This document shows, piece after piece, positions 12,301 through 27,300 of a DNA stretch of 64,000 nt (positions are counted from its first letter, which is position 1; each line of letters begins with the position of its first letter). The stretch is taken from positions 10,665,726-10,729,725 of the forward strand of contig OZ024876.1 in NCBI GenBank assembly GCA_964017185.1, written 5' to 3'. Origin of the DNA: Rugalucina vietnamica (taxonomy: Eukaryota; Mollusca; Bivalvia; Lucinida; Lucinidae). The notes under the pieces are model-generated. The model searched no databases. It was not told the origin of the DNA and worked only from the letters and a program-made list of their open reading frames with translations. The position numbers were made by a program, and so were the translations under genes.

Positions 12301-15300
12301 CGCCTTTGTTTTCGCTACTCGGATAGTACAATTCCTCTTCTTCTTAAATCCGAAATTTCAAGCTTCTAGCCTGCTTATATGCTTGTACAGGCTGGTTTGT
12401 GTCGGACCTGTTCGGAAACCAAATTGTTGGTTTTCCCACGAGGTGGCTCAAATGGTAATACATGGGATACTCAAACACCTACGTGGAACAAAAGTCCTGT
12501 CTGGGGCAGAGCGAGATCCACCAATCATTTAGTTCCTATTTATGAATTATTGAATGTTGCCCTACATTGTAGCCTCCAATAAACTCCCATCCCCTACTCT
12601 TTTAAATAAACACCCTGTCATTTAATATTTTTTACAGTATCTGTGTAATACTGCACTTTTCACAGTGACAATTTTTCAGCTGAAAATGTCGAATAATTGT
12701 TTCCTAATTTCTGTCCTAAAAGTTGTGGGGAGCATGATGGCCATATTGTATTGGTCAGTGAAGAATCAGTGACATTCTTAGGGGTTTTATGCCTCGTTTT
12801 CAAAATACCATAACAATGTATCAAAGGTTCTGGTGGTGGTATTTTATAATTAGGGCAAAAGCCCAATGTATTCTGAACCTATAACTATTAAAAGTTTTGA
12901 CTATTTCCTCCATATAGTGTAAAAAAGGCGATTTTAGCGGGGGTGGGGGTCAAAATTTCATATGTGAGAAAATTTAAATTTTTCGCTTTTCCTTGCTTGT
13001 AGTCCTTTAATTCCACTATTGTATCATATTTTGTGCATGCAACACTGTGTAAAGTGCGATAAACATGCATAATGCCACTGAAATAAAATTGAAATATTAC
13101 AACGTCAACATTTTGGGTACAAACCTTTAGCAGTTACCTGTATAATATTATTGTCTAAGTACTACCAAACATTATACAAGGCACTGTTAACTGATAAGAA
13201 AACCTGCTATCTGTTATATGCAAAACCTTATACCCAGATCAGAGATGACCAGCCAGCTACTCAGAATTGCGTCTACTCATTAATTAACAAAACTTCAATC
13301 CATCTTCTATGTCTTGCACAGCTTGATTAGAGTTCGATCTTAACCAAAAACATTTTCTCCAGACACGGCCCATTGTGACAAAACTTGGTCACACATGAAT
13401 ATTTATTTACCTGTATAAACCTGTTACAACACGGCCTTCAATGTATTTATTTTTCTGAGTCACTTTAATGTCCCTTTCAAGATTATTTCAGCTCATATGA
13501 GATTGACCAATCAGTAGGTGGACGAAAACATGAGAACCCAGAGAAAACCAGAGGACCAATGGTCCTGTAAACGCTCACCTGAGACCTGAGATTTATACCA
13601 CTAGAATGGCAATAAACATGTATATAACCCCAGAACAACCTCTGGAGGCAATTTCTTTTTTAAATCATAAAGATTCAGTCCATTTGCCAATTTACTGCAA
13701 GTTTTGCCCTAACAATTTTCCCCATTCAAATGCGTGGGCAACCTAAGTTGACCTTGCTGTAAAAAGGTAAAGGTCATCCCAGGGTCATGATTTATACACA
13801 CTTTGTAGAGTTCCATTGCCTGATGCTTCATGCCAATTTGCAAAATCATAGGCCTTCTGGTTCTGGAGAAGACGATTTTAAAGGTTTTTGCTATTTATAG
13901 CCATGGCGGCCATCTTGGTCATGTGACCTGGACCGTTTATACAAACTTTCGTTCCCCCTTCCTAAGGATGCTCCATATGAAGTTTGGCTTTGATTGGCCT
14001 AGCGGTTTCAGAGGAGAAGATCTTTGAAATTATGGATGGACGGACAACGGACAACAGAGCATGGGTATACTATAAGTTCACCTGTGAGCCTTCGGCTCAG
14101 GTGAGCTAAAAACTCCAGGCACACCCGCAAACAGAACTTGGCTTGTCTTACATGTGTCTCGTTTCAGTATAATGGTTGTGTCGAAGTGATTATAATCATA
14201 AAAGTTATTTTTGATTCGATTAGATTATGGCCGAGCATCCTTTAATAGGAACAGTTTTTCAGTCATTTTGGGATTCAGCCACGTATTACTTCCTGTACCC
14301 AGTACTCTGGGGGGGGGGGGGGGGGGGGGGTTAGTGTGTCTCAGGCACAGCATGGCTCCCCACGATTGAATCAAACCCAGGGCCTCTATTTAGAATCACT
14401 TTCATTAAAGAACTGAATGCCTAACTTCTTGTTTTGATGCCTAACGTGATATAATAAGCAAATAGTTTTATGAGAATGAATGGAAAATTGTGTAAACACC
14501 CTTAAAGTTGGTGATTTAAAACTTTACGTCACTGTATTGTACCAATGACAAAGACATTTCCAGTTCCAATGGTACTGGCTAATACCAAGACAGTGATGGC
14601 ATCGTACTGACCTGACTGAAAAGTTGTTGATTTGGAAGTTAATACATTATTTTTTTTAAAAAAATAGGAAAACAGTCCACCAATGTTACTGTTTGTGGTG
14701 CAAGAGGTTATTGGCCGTGTAAACAAGTGGACAATATTAGTATAGAATGATTACAAAAGTTTGTTCCACAGAATGTACAGTACCCTCATTTTCTGGGGAA
14801 TGAAACATAAAAAGTGGTTATGAATCAAGCAGATTTGGGTTAATGTATATATCCATTTTTTGTACTATATATATGGCATACATCTTAACTGCTGTTTTGT
14901 TTTCTTTTTAATTTTAAGTTAAAAACAATTTCAGATACTTGGGCTCTAGTACTGATATAACATTTTGGGCTGTAGGGTACTGTTCCCCCCCGAGTCCCAG
15001 AACGCCATTCACATATATTATGTATAATATGACAATTCATTCATATGCAAAGGGATTTCTTGGGACTCGGGGGGGAACAATGTTAAATAAATACTTTTCT
15101 ATTTTTCTATATGTTTAATTCAAAATATGCCCATTTTAACCCAAAAATAAAGCAGTACTTCTTTTGAAACAAGAACCTCAATCCAATATCATAAACTATG
15201 GACTACCAGCAAACATGTATACAAAAACAGAAGCATTTGACCAACGTTTATTTATATCAAAATCTGAGGCAGCTATGCATTATGGCCCCCATTACCACCG

Positions 15301-18300
15301 TCAGAGGTCCTTTGAATGGTTTACTGATGACATGCCAAATTGACAATACTTCACCAGGGAGGTGCACCAGGAGAGAAATTAGTCGCTAACTAGAATGAGA
15401 AGTCAGAGATTTATAACTAACCAACACATGAGCTGTGCCAGTGTTGTTGAGGAAGACACTTTCTCTCTTGGACATACTCACCTTAGTACTGGTTAACAGT
15501 CAGGATGAAAAGTCTCTAGACTTGTGTAGACCACGGACACATTACGAAAACACGCCCATGCAATATACAAAGATTTTTAAAGTTGTAAAATAATGAAAAT
15601 TTTCAGTAGAAAAAATTTGATATTTTTCATAATTTTGCTCAAAACATAGATTTGGCTGAGGCGGTTCTAACGAGTACCCACAATCTATGTTTTGGTCCAA
15701 TAGGTTTACCCCTATAAACCCCAGTTTTGCTATATAAAAGTGGGGTTTAAGGAGGTATTCATTGCAGGGGCCTGTTTTCCTGATGACGGTTATTTTACAT
15801 TGTGGCTCATTTTGTTAATTCGTTATTACATGTATATTTCTACAGGTTTACTATTGCGACAGATGACGAGCGATCCTCATCTATCCATGTACAACGTGAT
15901 TGTAATAGACGAGGTCCATGAACGACACATACACACCGACTTCCTACTAGGGATCCTAAAATGTCTTATCGTTCATCGAGATGACATCAAAATAGTTCTG
16001 ATGTCCGCAACAATAAACATTGACCTGTTCAGTGGATATTTTGAAGATGCCCCCGTTGTAAAGGTTCCTGGCCGACTTTATCCCATAGAGCTAGAGTTCT
16101 GTCCAATACAGAAGGATTATTATAGTTCTAAAGCTGAAAGGCTTGACCCATCACCTTATCTTAGAATTATGCAGAGAATTGAGAAAAAGGTCAGTGTAAC
16201 ATAACAGATGTTGATTTTGAATCATGAGAAAACGAACAATGCTTTTCGGAACAGTTTGACACAGAAGATGGCTAGAGGCTGGAAATTTTAGATTAGAAAG
16301 TAGAAGAATTGTTCTATCCGCGTAGTGAAAACAAAGGCGCTGATCAGCTTCGCAGTTACTGCTAAGCTGATCTGCGTCTTTGTTTTCGCATATGCAGATT
16401 GTTGGTTTTCTAGCGGCTCATGGCTCATTTTAATCCTGAAGCCGATCAGGGCTGTGAAAAGAAGATGGGCTGCTATAACTGTATATTTCAGCACATTAAA
16501 CATGTTTAAATAACAAAGTGTTTGGTAGAAGTCCCAGAAACAAGGAAGCCACATCCTGATATGATCTTACCAACTAGCTGGGATAAACAACAACAACAAC
16601 ATAAAAAAGGGTCCAGCCTTTGTGTCAGTGCTCCCTCCTGGGTTTACAAGATGCTTTATTAGCTCAACGTTACCTGTGCTGAAGGCTCAAATATGAAAAT
16701 TGCCACTTTTTATATCTTGCAGATATTCGAATATCGTTTTTGTAGAAATATTCATTGTGCAGGTCACCATGCTTGAAATGACTTTGCTTAGTTTGATTGG
16801 TTGCTGGGGCCCCATAAAGGGTGCATTTTAAAAAAAAAATATTAAAAAAAACTCAGAAGCTTTAGGGAATGAGGCCTCTACTGTGTATACATGTTTGTTA
16901 CTGACATCAGCCTCTACATAAATTTTACTTTAATTCTAGTCAGATAAGAACTCTGGTTGCTATGGCAACTTAAAATTTAATACCCAAATGTTGGAATTGA
17001 CTGTTTCTGCTGTCTCATTGGGGATGCTTGATTTTTTATTATCAGAAATGATTATTGAGCAGTCCTGTATTCTGTTAATTTCTGTATGACTTTTCATCCA
17101 AATTACTTTATTGCATAGTTGTTTGGCCATTACTTTCATTAAGCGATAGTAACTTGTTAACTCAAGTGAGCATTGTTACCCATGGGCCCAGTTAAATAAT
17201 CACAGCATGATCAACTAAAAATTGAAAACATAGCAGTATATGCCTAGCCATGTTATCAGAACATTTTTCTGTATTTCAGTATCCTACGACAGAGAGGGGT
17301 GATTTACTGATCTTTCTCAGTGGTATGTCTGAGATAATGAGCGTCGTAGAGGCCGCCAGAACCTACGCACAACAGAATAAAGGCTGGATTATCTTGCCGC
17401 TTCATAGTTCACTATCTGTGGAGGAACAGGAGAAGGTATCTTTTTGTAGATGAGCCTGTGCATGAGAAAACCAAAATTTGGGTTTCTGACCAAGCCAGAC
17501 ACAAACTGCCCTGTACAGTCACGTAAGCAAGCTAGAAGCATGAAATTGTGGTTACTGCGAAGCTGATCTGCACCTTTGTTTTCACCTATGCAGACTGTTG
17601 GTTTTCCCATGCGGCGGCTCAGATATTACAAAACATGCCTATGCAATGTACAGCCATTTTTGCAGCTGTGAAAAATGATAATTTTCTGTTGTTTCTTTTT
17701 TCTTTTTTGCTCAAAATAGTGATTTTGGATGCACGTTAAACCCTTAGAACTGCTTCTACACTCTGAATAATGATAGAAGTATGTATATTTCGTATAATGT
17801 ATTGAATTAGCTTGTTAGCTAGTTTCAGTAAAGCATGCAAAGTATTGAGGTCAACAGTGAAGCAAATAAAAATTAAAACAACAACATTGGTTTGTAAAAA
17901 TGCATGCAGTCAAACTTGTATCCTTAAATGAACCATGTTATGAGAAAAAATAACATTTTACATATTGGAAAACAAAGGTGCAGATCTGCTTTGCAGTAAC
18001 TGCGAAGCTGATCAGCGCCTTTGTTTTCGCTACATGGATAGTACAATTACTTTGCTTTCTAAATCTAAAATTTCCATCCTCTAGCCATTTATTGTGCTAC
18101 AGTACAGTTCAGGAGGATTTTCAAAAGCCCGCCCAGCCCCGCGGACGATTTCTCTGAGTCCCCCGCAATCCCACTCACCTGTCCGCTTATAATCCCACCG
18201 CAGAATATTTTAATCCCGCCACGCGTTACCTGTATAATTCCACCGCGGGTTTGCAGAGAATTTCCAATGAAAAGTAATGTCGTCATAATGATTGACAGGT

Positions 18301-18350
18301 AAGCAATTAACTATGTTAACCTTGTGTCTATTATTGTCACATGAAAATAA

Positions 18351-18395
<45 letters not shown>

Positions 18396-21300
18396 GCCTT
18401 TAGGTGTGCGTCGTACCATATCTTATATCTTTCACTGAAGTGATTCTACAACCATGCAGAATCTGGGATTTTCGTGACGGAAATGCATTTACACTTTATG
18501 ATCGTAAAACATTTTTAATTAAGATACATGAAACAAAAATAATAATCGAATTAGATTTAAACTTGGGTCTAAGTACAAGTATGCATTACAATAAATTGGA
18601 AATCAGCCCCGCCCACTTTCCTTATTCATCCTCATTCCACCGCAGACCCGCGGTGGAAAGTTAGAGACAAAAAATACAGGTAAGCGCGGATGATAAAATT
18701 TCTACTTCTTTACCCCACCGCAGAAACTCCGCAATCCCGCCGACTAGGGCGTTTCCGCGGTGAATATTAAAATTTTAATCCTTTTTTAGCTCACCTGAGC
18801 CGAAGGCTCATAGGTGAGCTTATAGTATACCCATGCTCCGGCGTCCGTCCGTCGTCCGTCATACACAATTTCAAAGATCTTCTTCTCTGAAACCGCTGGG
18901 CCGATTGTTCTCATATTACACATACACCATCTATAGGTAGGGGGAAAAAATAATTGTGTTTTTTGTTTTGATCGGATAAGGACTCTGGTTGCTATGGCAA
19001 CTTACGCTTCCCATAGACTTATAATGGAAAAAAGTGAAAATTGCCAGTTTTTGCTGTCTTGTTAGAGATATTTGAATTTTGTTTTTGCAGAAATGTTTAT
19101 TGAGTAGTCCTCTACGTTTCATGTGACTTTTGTCCTAATCCTTCATTTTGATTGGTTGCAGGGGCCCCATATAGGGCAAAATTTCGAAAAACATTCAAAA
19201 ATCTTCTTCTCAGAAACTGTCAAGGGGATGAAGCCTATACTTTGTATACATGTTCCTGACAGTGGCCTCTACATAATTTATGTTTTTTATTCCAGGCGGA
19301 TAAGAACTCTGATTGCTATGGCAACTTAAAGTTTCCATAGACTTATAATGGGAAAAGTGGAAATCATGGGAAAAGTGGAAATCGGCTATTTTTCCGCTAA
19401 AATTGCAGACATTTGAATTTTGTTTTTGCAAAAATGTTTATTGAGTAGTGTTTGACGTTTCTTGTGAGTTTTGTCCTAATCCTTTATTTTGATTGGTTGC
19501 TGGGGCCCCATAAAGGGCAAAATTTTGAAAAAAAAAACATTAAAAAATCTTCTCCTCAGAAACTGTCAAGAGGATGAATCCTGTACTTTGTATACATGTT
19601 CCTGACAGTAGCCTCTACATAATTTGTGTTTTTTTATTCCAGTCGGATAAGAACTCTGGTTGCTATGGTAACTTTAAGTTTCCATAGACTTATAATGGGA
19701 AAAGTGGAAATTAGCTATTTTTTGAAAACTATTGCAGCCTGAGATCTGAAAAGTGGTAGATGCAAACAACTAATGGATTAGATGAAGGTATATGATTAAT
19801 TTAGGTCAAGGTCATCTCTTGACCTTGGCCGGTCTGTCGTCCATACACACTTTTCAAAGATTTTTTTCTCTGAAACCACTTGGCCAATCAAAGCCAAATT
19901 TTATATGAAGCATCTATAGGAAGTGGGAACCAAAGTATATATAAATAATCCAGGTCACATGACCAAGATGGCCTCCATGCCCATATATGGTAAAAACCCT
20001 TAAAATATCTTCTTCTCCAGAACCAGTGAATCAATTTCAACGAAACTTTGCATGAAGTATGGATGACTCAAGTACTACAATGTATATATAAAACATGACC
20101 CTGTGGTGACCTTGACCTATTTTATGGCAAGGTCAACATAGGTCGTCAATGCATTTGAATGGGGAAAACTTTTAAAATGCCATTTTAAGTGAAAGTCTTG
20201 CAGGAAATAGGCAGTATGACTGAAACTTAATGATTCTGAAAAAAAATGGACCCCAGGGGCTCATCTGCTTTTAAAAAATTATTTGAAGGGGGAAATCAGC
20301 AGGAAATTGGCAAATGGACAGAATATTGATTATTCTGAAAAAAGAAATTGGCCCAAGGGCTTCATCTGCCCCTGCACTGGGGTTAAATACCATAATATTC
20401 AAATATGTTTATTGGTATATGAAGCAGATCTCAGGTGAGCGTTTACAGGACCATTGTTCCTCTGGTCTTGCAGTCCCCTCTCCGCAGGGGTGGGCGGGCT
20501 GGTGAAAATCCCCCTGGACTGTACTGTACTACAGTTCAGTTTTTGTCGGACCTGTTCGGAAACCTCATTTTTGGATATCATGGTGCTGCTCAAACGAATT
20601 TCCAGCAAATGGTTTACTGAATTTCTACATTGTATTACATCCTTTAAGTTGGAAACCTGAAACCATAGTGTGATCATTTGATTTGGATTAATATCATCCT
20701 AACCTGGTCCCCAGGTTATAAAACTTTTTCATGCTCAACTCAGCTGAGCATGAAATTTCCACTGCTCATAAATACTGAATTATCCAAAATGTATTGAAGT
20801 TTTGGGTTTAGACCAATAAAGCCAGTAATTTATCCTGCTGATAAATGTTAAAATGCCAACATTGTTGGCATTTTAACATTTATGAGCAGGATAAATTTTA
20901 GTCTCAGCTGAGCTGAGCATGAAAAATTTGCTCACAAATTCAAGAACTTGCTAATAATTTGGTAATTTTCTGTAAACCACTATCATTAGGTTTGGTGCAA
21001 TATTTGAATATAAATTGTTGTAAACCACTAATGTTAGTTATGGTGAAATATTTGATAACTGTCACTGTTCCAGGTTTTTGACATTGCCCCAGATGGAGTG
21101 AGGAAGTGTATAGTGTCCACCAATATAGCTGAGACGTCAGTCACAATTGATGGAGTCAGATTCATTGTGGACTCAGGGAAGGTAGGAATCTTCATGACGA
21201 AAACATGCCCCTGCACTATATAAGGAGAATTTTAGTGCTGTAAAATAGAGAAAATTCAGTTGAAAAAAATATATTTTTCTTCATTTTTCCTCTTCCAAAC

Positions 21301-24300
21301 ATGTATCCATAATCTATGTTTTAGATCAGAAATAATAAAATAGATACGAGCTGTGTCATGAGAAAACCGGATTTTACCTATGCGAAAACAAAGGCACAGA
21401 TCAGCTTTGCAGTAACTGCACAGCTGATCAGCGCCTTTGTTTTCGCTACACGGTTAGTACAATTCCTCTTCTTTCTAAATTTGAAAATACGTCTTTCTTT
21501 ATCGACAACTTTTCAAACTGTGAGGAATTTTTTCCACACAAAGGATTTATTTCAACCAATCAGAATTAAGGAAAACTTTAACCCGAAAGTCGGACTAACT
21601 ACCGAAAGTAATAAACCGAAACGTCCGCATAATTAAACATTTTTAGTTACTAAAAATTTCCCCATTAATTTTTGGGTTAATTCACTTTCATTTTAAGCGG
21701 CATCAGGAGTGATATTTGATTTCTATTACATTTTTAGCTCACCTGAGCCGAAGGCTCACAGGTGAGCTTATAGTATACCCATGCTCTGGCGTCCGTCGTC
21801 CGTCCGTCCGTCGTCCGTCCACAATTTCAAAGATCTTCTCCTCTGAAACCGCTAGGCCAATCAAAGCCAAACTTCATATGGAACATCGTTAGGAAGGGGG
21901 AACGAAAGTTTGTATAAATGGTCCAGGTCACATGACCAAGATGGCTGCCATGGCTATAAATAACAAAAACCTTTAAAAATCTTCTTCTCCAGAACCAGAA
22001 GGCCTATGATTTTGAAACTTGGCATGAAGCATCAGGCAATGGAGCTCTACAAAGTTTGTATAAATCATGACCCTGGGATGACCTTGACCTTTTTTTACGG
22101 CAAGGTCAACTTAGGCCACCCATGCATTTGAATGGGAAAAAGTAGAAAAATGTCATTTAATGGCAGAAAACTTGCTAGGAATGAGCAAATGGACAGAATA
22201 TTCATGTTTATGAAAATATTTTGGGCCCAGAGGGTTGTCTGCCCCTGCCCCGGGGCTATATACATGTGTATGACCATAATATTCAAACATCTTCTTCTCT
22301 GAAACCGATTGACCAATCAAAGCCAAACTTTATGTGGAGCATTCTTAGGAAGAGTGAATGAAAGTTTATATAAATGGTCCAGGTCACATGACCAAGATGG
22401 CCACCATGGCTATAAATAACAAAAACCTTTAAAAATCTTCTTCTCCAGAACCAGAAGGCCTATGATTTTGAAACTTGGCATGAAGCATCAGGCAATGGAG
22501 CTCTACAAATTTGTATAAATCATGACCGTGGGATGACCTTGACCTTTTTATGGCAAGGTCAACTTAGGCCGCCCATGCATTTGAATGGGAAAAAATAGAA
22601 AAATGTCATTTAATGGCAGAAAACTTGCTAGGAATGAGCAAATGGACAGAATATTCATATTTATGAAAATATTTTGGACCCAGAGGGTTGTCTGCCCCTG
22701 CTCCGGGGCTATATACATGTGTATGACCATAATATTCAAACATCTTCTTCTCTGAAACCGCTTGGCCAATCAAAGCCAAACTTTATGTGGAGCATTCTTA
22801 GGAAGAGTGAATGAAAGTTTGTATAAATGGTCAAGGTCACATGACCAAGATGGCCGCCATGGCTATAAATAGCAAAAACCTTTAAAAATCTTCTTCTCCA
22901 GAACCAGAAGGCCTATGATTTTGAAACTTGGCATGAAGCATCAGGCAATGGAGCTCTACAAAGTTTGTATAAATCATGACCCTTGGATGACCTTGACCTT
23001 CTTTACAGCAAGGTCAACTTAGGCCGCCTATGCATTTGAATGGGAAAAAATAGGAAAATGTCATTTAATGGCAAAAAACTTGCTAGGAATGAGCAAATGG
23101 ACAAAAGATTTATGTTTATGAAAATATTTTTGGCCCAGAGGGTTGTCTGCCCCTGCCCTGGGGCTATATACATGTGTATGACCATAATATTCAAACATCT
23201 TCTCTGAAACTGCTTGGCCAATCAAAGCCAAACTTTATGTGGAGCATTCTTAGGAAGAGTGAATGAAAGTTTGTATAAATGGTCAAGGTCACATGACCAA
23301 GATGGCTGCCATGCTTATAAATAGTAAAAACCTTTAAAATCTTCTTCTCCAGAACCAGAAGGCCTATGATTTTGAAACTTGGCATGAAGCTTCAGGCAAT
23401 GGAGCTCTACAAAGTTTGTATAAATCATGACCCTGGGATGACCTTGACCTTTTTTACAGCAAGGTCAACTTAGGTTGCCCATGCATTTGAATGGGGAAAA
23501 TTGTTAGGGCAAAACTTGCAGTAAATTGGCAAATGGACTGAATCTTTATGATTTAAAAAAGAAATTGCCTCCAGAGGTTGCTCTGGGGTTATATACATGT
23601 ATATTACCATTCTAGTCAAACAAATTTATTGGTATATATCTCAGGTCTCAGGTGAGCGTTTACAGGACCATTGGTCCTCTGGTTTATGAAACTCCTCTAA
23701 GCAAACAATGTTTTTGTGTCACATCTGGGGCTATACTATTTGCCTTGTGTCCCATGAATAGGATGCCAGTCTTACATGAGTCCATTTTGGTAAAATGGTT
23801 CCAACATATCTGCAGCCTACTTTGAGAGAGTAAGGAAAGCAGATGTCAGCGTAACAGGTCCAGGTATTTTCAAGAGAAAAATAAAAGGTTGAAAAAGACA
23901 AAGTGTTCTATCATTTTCTTGGTTTTCACAGGGTTTGATTAAACCTGTGCAATAGCTATTGTACTGATCATGCATTATTTTGCTGCGTTTACTATATTTT
24001 CAAGGTTCACTGGAAAGTCATGAAATGCCCATGATTTTCAAAGCTGAGTATTGGATGTTCATTGTTAACTCGTATAAGCCTGGTGTCCTTTTTATGAGGT
24101 GTAGGCAAACAGTATAGCCCCAGATGTGACACCAAAGAATGCTGCGTCCCATTCTGAGGCGTCCCATCTGGGGCTATTCTCTTTGCTTAGAGGAAAATCA
24201 CTCCTAACACCCCTAAAACTGAAAGTGGGCTCACCCAAATGATAATGATCGGCAAGTATATTTGTCAGCAAGAACCCTGCTAATTGAACTATCAAGCCAC

Positions 24301-27300
24301 ATGTCAGCTCATTTATTCCCTCAGTTAGGGGACATTGAAGTGAAAGAGTGCAGGACTCAAACAAAGGTGCTGATCAGCTGTTTAGGTTGCGAAAACAAAG
24401 GAGCAGATCAGCTGTGCAGTAACTGCACAGCTGATCAGCGCCTTTGATTTCACTATACCATTAGTACAATTTATCTTCTTCCTAAATCTGAAAATTCAAG
24501 CTTCTAGCCATCTTCTGTAGCTGTTCAGGCTGGTATGGTTTAGACCAGGTTGGAAAACCCCACAACCGATTTTCTTGCATCGCCGCTAACCTGAGATGTG
24601 TTAGCTCTGTCACAAGATGACTAAAAATTTTCTTTGATCGGGGTGTTTGAAATAAAATCATACAAATAGTCCCTGCTGCATAAAAAAACAACAATCTGCA
24701 TTCATATATGTGAAAACAATGGCTCAGCTGATCAGCGCCTTTGTTTTCGCTACACGGTTAGAGCTATCCCTTTTCTTCTTAAATCCAAAGTTTCAAGCTT
24801 CTTGTCTTCTTCTGTCACTGTACAGTTGGTTTGTTTCAAAGCTTGTTGAAAATGTAGGTTGGTTTTCTGATATGAAGACTAATTTCTATGTTGTTGGCAT
24901 CATCAGGATTACGTGTATGTGAAATGTGTACCCCCTTAAACCCCACTTTTACATATTAAAACTTGGGTTTGCAGGGGTATGCCTAGTTTTCATATTTCTA
25001 ATCCAAAACATAAATTGTGGGCACTTGTTAGAAACGCCTCGCTGAGGCGTTTCTAACATGTACCCACAATCAATGTTTTGAGCAAAAATATAAAAATTCT
25101 TCAAATGAAATTTTCAATTTTTACAGTAGAAAAAAAATCTCTATATTGCATGGGCAAAATTTTGTAATGTATTAGGTGAAGGAGATGAGTTTTGACCCGA
25201 AGTACAAGATGCAGAGGCTCCAAGAGTTCTGGATTAGCAGAGCCAGTGCTGAACAGAGGAAGGGACGAGCTGGTATGTAAACAAATTGGAATGTGTTTTG
25301 TTATACATGAGCCACAACACAGGAAACAAGTCTTCCGGGTGTCAGGTGTGCGATAAACCAGTCTGTACAGCCACAGAAGAATGCTAGAAGCTTGAAATTC
25401 CGGATTTTAGGCAAAGAGGAATTGTACTATCTTTGAAGCAAAGACAAAGGGGCTGATCAGCTTTACAGTTATGAGGATGGATCAAAAAGGTCTATCATAG
25501 GTGTATTTCTATTGTTAATAGACATGATAGGCTGTATTATACATTCTTAGAAAGAGTAACATTTTGCCTTTAAATTGGTACCAAAATCATGCCCAAAATA
25601 AACAAATCAATCAATAAGTCTTGAAAGTGTAACCACTGGCATGTTTCCATGAAATGTGAACCTTACATTGTGCCTTTTATTTATAACTACAGGTCACATT
25701 TTCTTCAATATTTAATTCATAAATTCTGTTATATTGACAAAAGTATGTTATGCATCAGAAATAAACGCTACCAGCACGCTGCTACCTATATAATAAAGCA
25801 ATTTATTATATAAGCTACTGAAAATCTCGCTTTTCATTGGCCCAAAGCACCCATGTGGCAAGTCTTCAAATTGTCATATTAACTGGCTAGCGCGTGCTGG
25901 CAGGTCTATATTAGTTACTAAATTTAGAGCTGATGTTCTGGTTCCGCTTTCGCATAGCGCTGCGCATAATCGCGTGTCCAACGCAGGGAACCAGTCGAAG
26001 CCGAGGTCAATATTGGTATTATTCTCGGGTCGATATCACATCATATCCAATGCCTCAAAAGTCATTAATTGTATAATAAATTATGTCATGGGAACATGTC
26101 CCCCTGTAACAATTCAAAACCACTGGGTCATTATATTTGCTGGTATTATTATGGTTTTACTTTAGAGCACACTAAGATGATACAGTTAAATGGTTAAAAG
26201 CATTTAAAGCATAAAAGTTCACGCCTAGATGTCATTTTTTTCTTTGAATTTGAACTGCAGTTTCAAATTATGTCACAACCAGCCCTTTCAACATTTCGTG
26301 ATACATGTACAATAAAACAATTAATCGCAGTTGAATAAGTTTGATTTTTACAGGATATGATCACTCATGTTTGATAAATATATAGCACTAATAGAGCCGC
26401 CTCGTGGGAAAACCAACAATGTGGTTTCCGAACAGGTCTGACACAAACCGGCCCCCTACAGTTACAGAAGCAGGCTAGAAGCTTGAAATTTTGGAGTTAA
26501 GTAGAGGAGGAATTGTACTATCCGAGTAGCGAAAACAAAGGCGCTGATCAGCTTTGCGGTTACCGCAAAGCTGATCTGCACCTTTGTTTTTGCCTATGCA
26601 GATTGTTGGTTTTCCCATGGGGCGGCTCAATAACATTTTATCGAAGTAATTTTTCTGTACTTTATTGCATCTTTTCTTTAAAACATGTTTAGAATGATCT
26701 ATTTTATTTCATTCATGAAGAGGCAAAATTTTTTATCACGAATAATAGCCAGAGAAATGGTCTTTCAGATACAGATATTTTAAAAATAGTTTGCAATGAC
26801 AGGTATAGTCTGATTTTTTTCAATGTGCAGGGCAGGGCTTAGCTAAGCCTAGCCTTGGATGATTTCATTGTTGAGATAGGGTCCCAGAGCTGACAATGTA
26901 TAATTGAGGTAAAGATGACTATGCTTGTTGTCTTTGTGCTATACCTGTGTTTCACCTGAATGATTTCAAAATAAGTGAAGTGTACGGTAGACACACAAAA
27001 ACATAAACATTTTGTTTCTAAAATATAACCATACTGCTACACTCAATTATTTCTATCAAGTTAGCCAATGCCTCTATTTTTGTAAACAACTCTTTGCTTT
27101 ACTGATGGTACAAGACCGCAGTAGAAGGAAATTTGCTGCATCAAAAACGGTGAAGTTAGCAGCAATATAGCAGCAATTTTGCTACAGCAAAAGCAGTCAA
27201 GTTAACGGCAATTTTGCTTGCAGCGTTAGAATTAAATTTGCAGCAGCAAAATACAGTCAAGTTAGCGGAAATTTCGCTGCAGCAAAATTGGTCAAGTAAG

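Noticed and set aside
15740-16204. Taking the 154-codon ORF as a separate protein
   Set aside because: Its first 35 codons are MITE-2 and intron; the coding part is DHX34 exon c starting at 15846 after TTCTACAG.
18210-18419. Minus-strand ORF with RERERERE repeat
   Set aside because: It is translation of the TC microsatellite.
22095-23385. Series of similar 64-73-codon minus-strand ORFs
   Set aside because: They recur because the 453-bp units of the Helitron-like element recur; no conservation of frame is evident and there are stops between.
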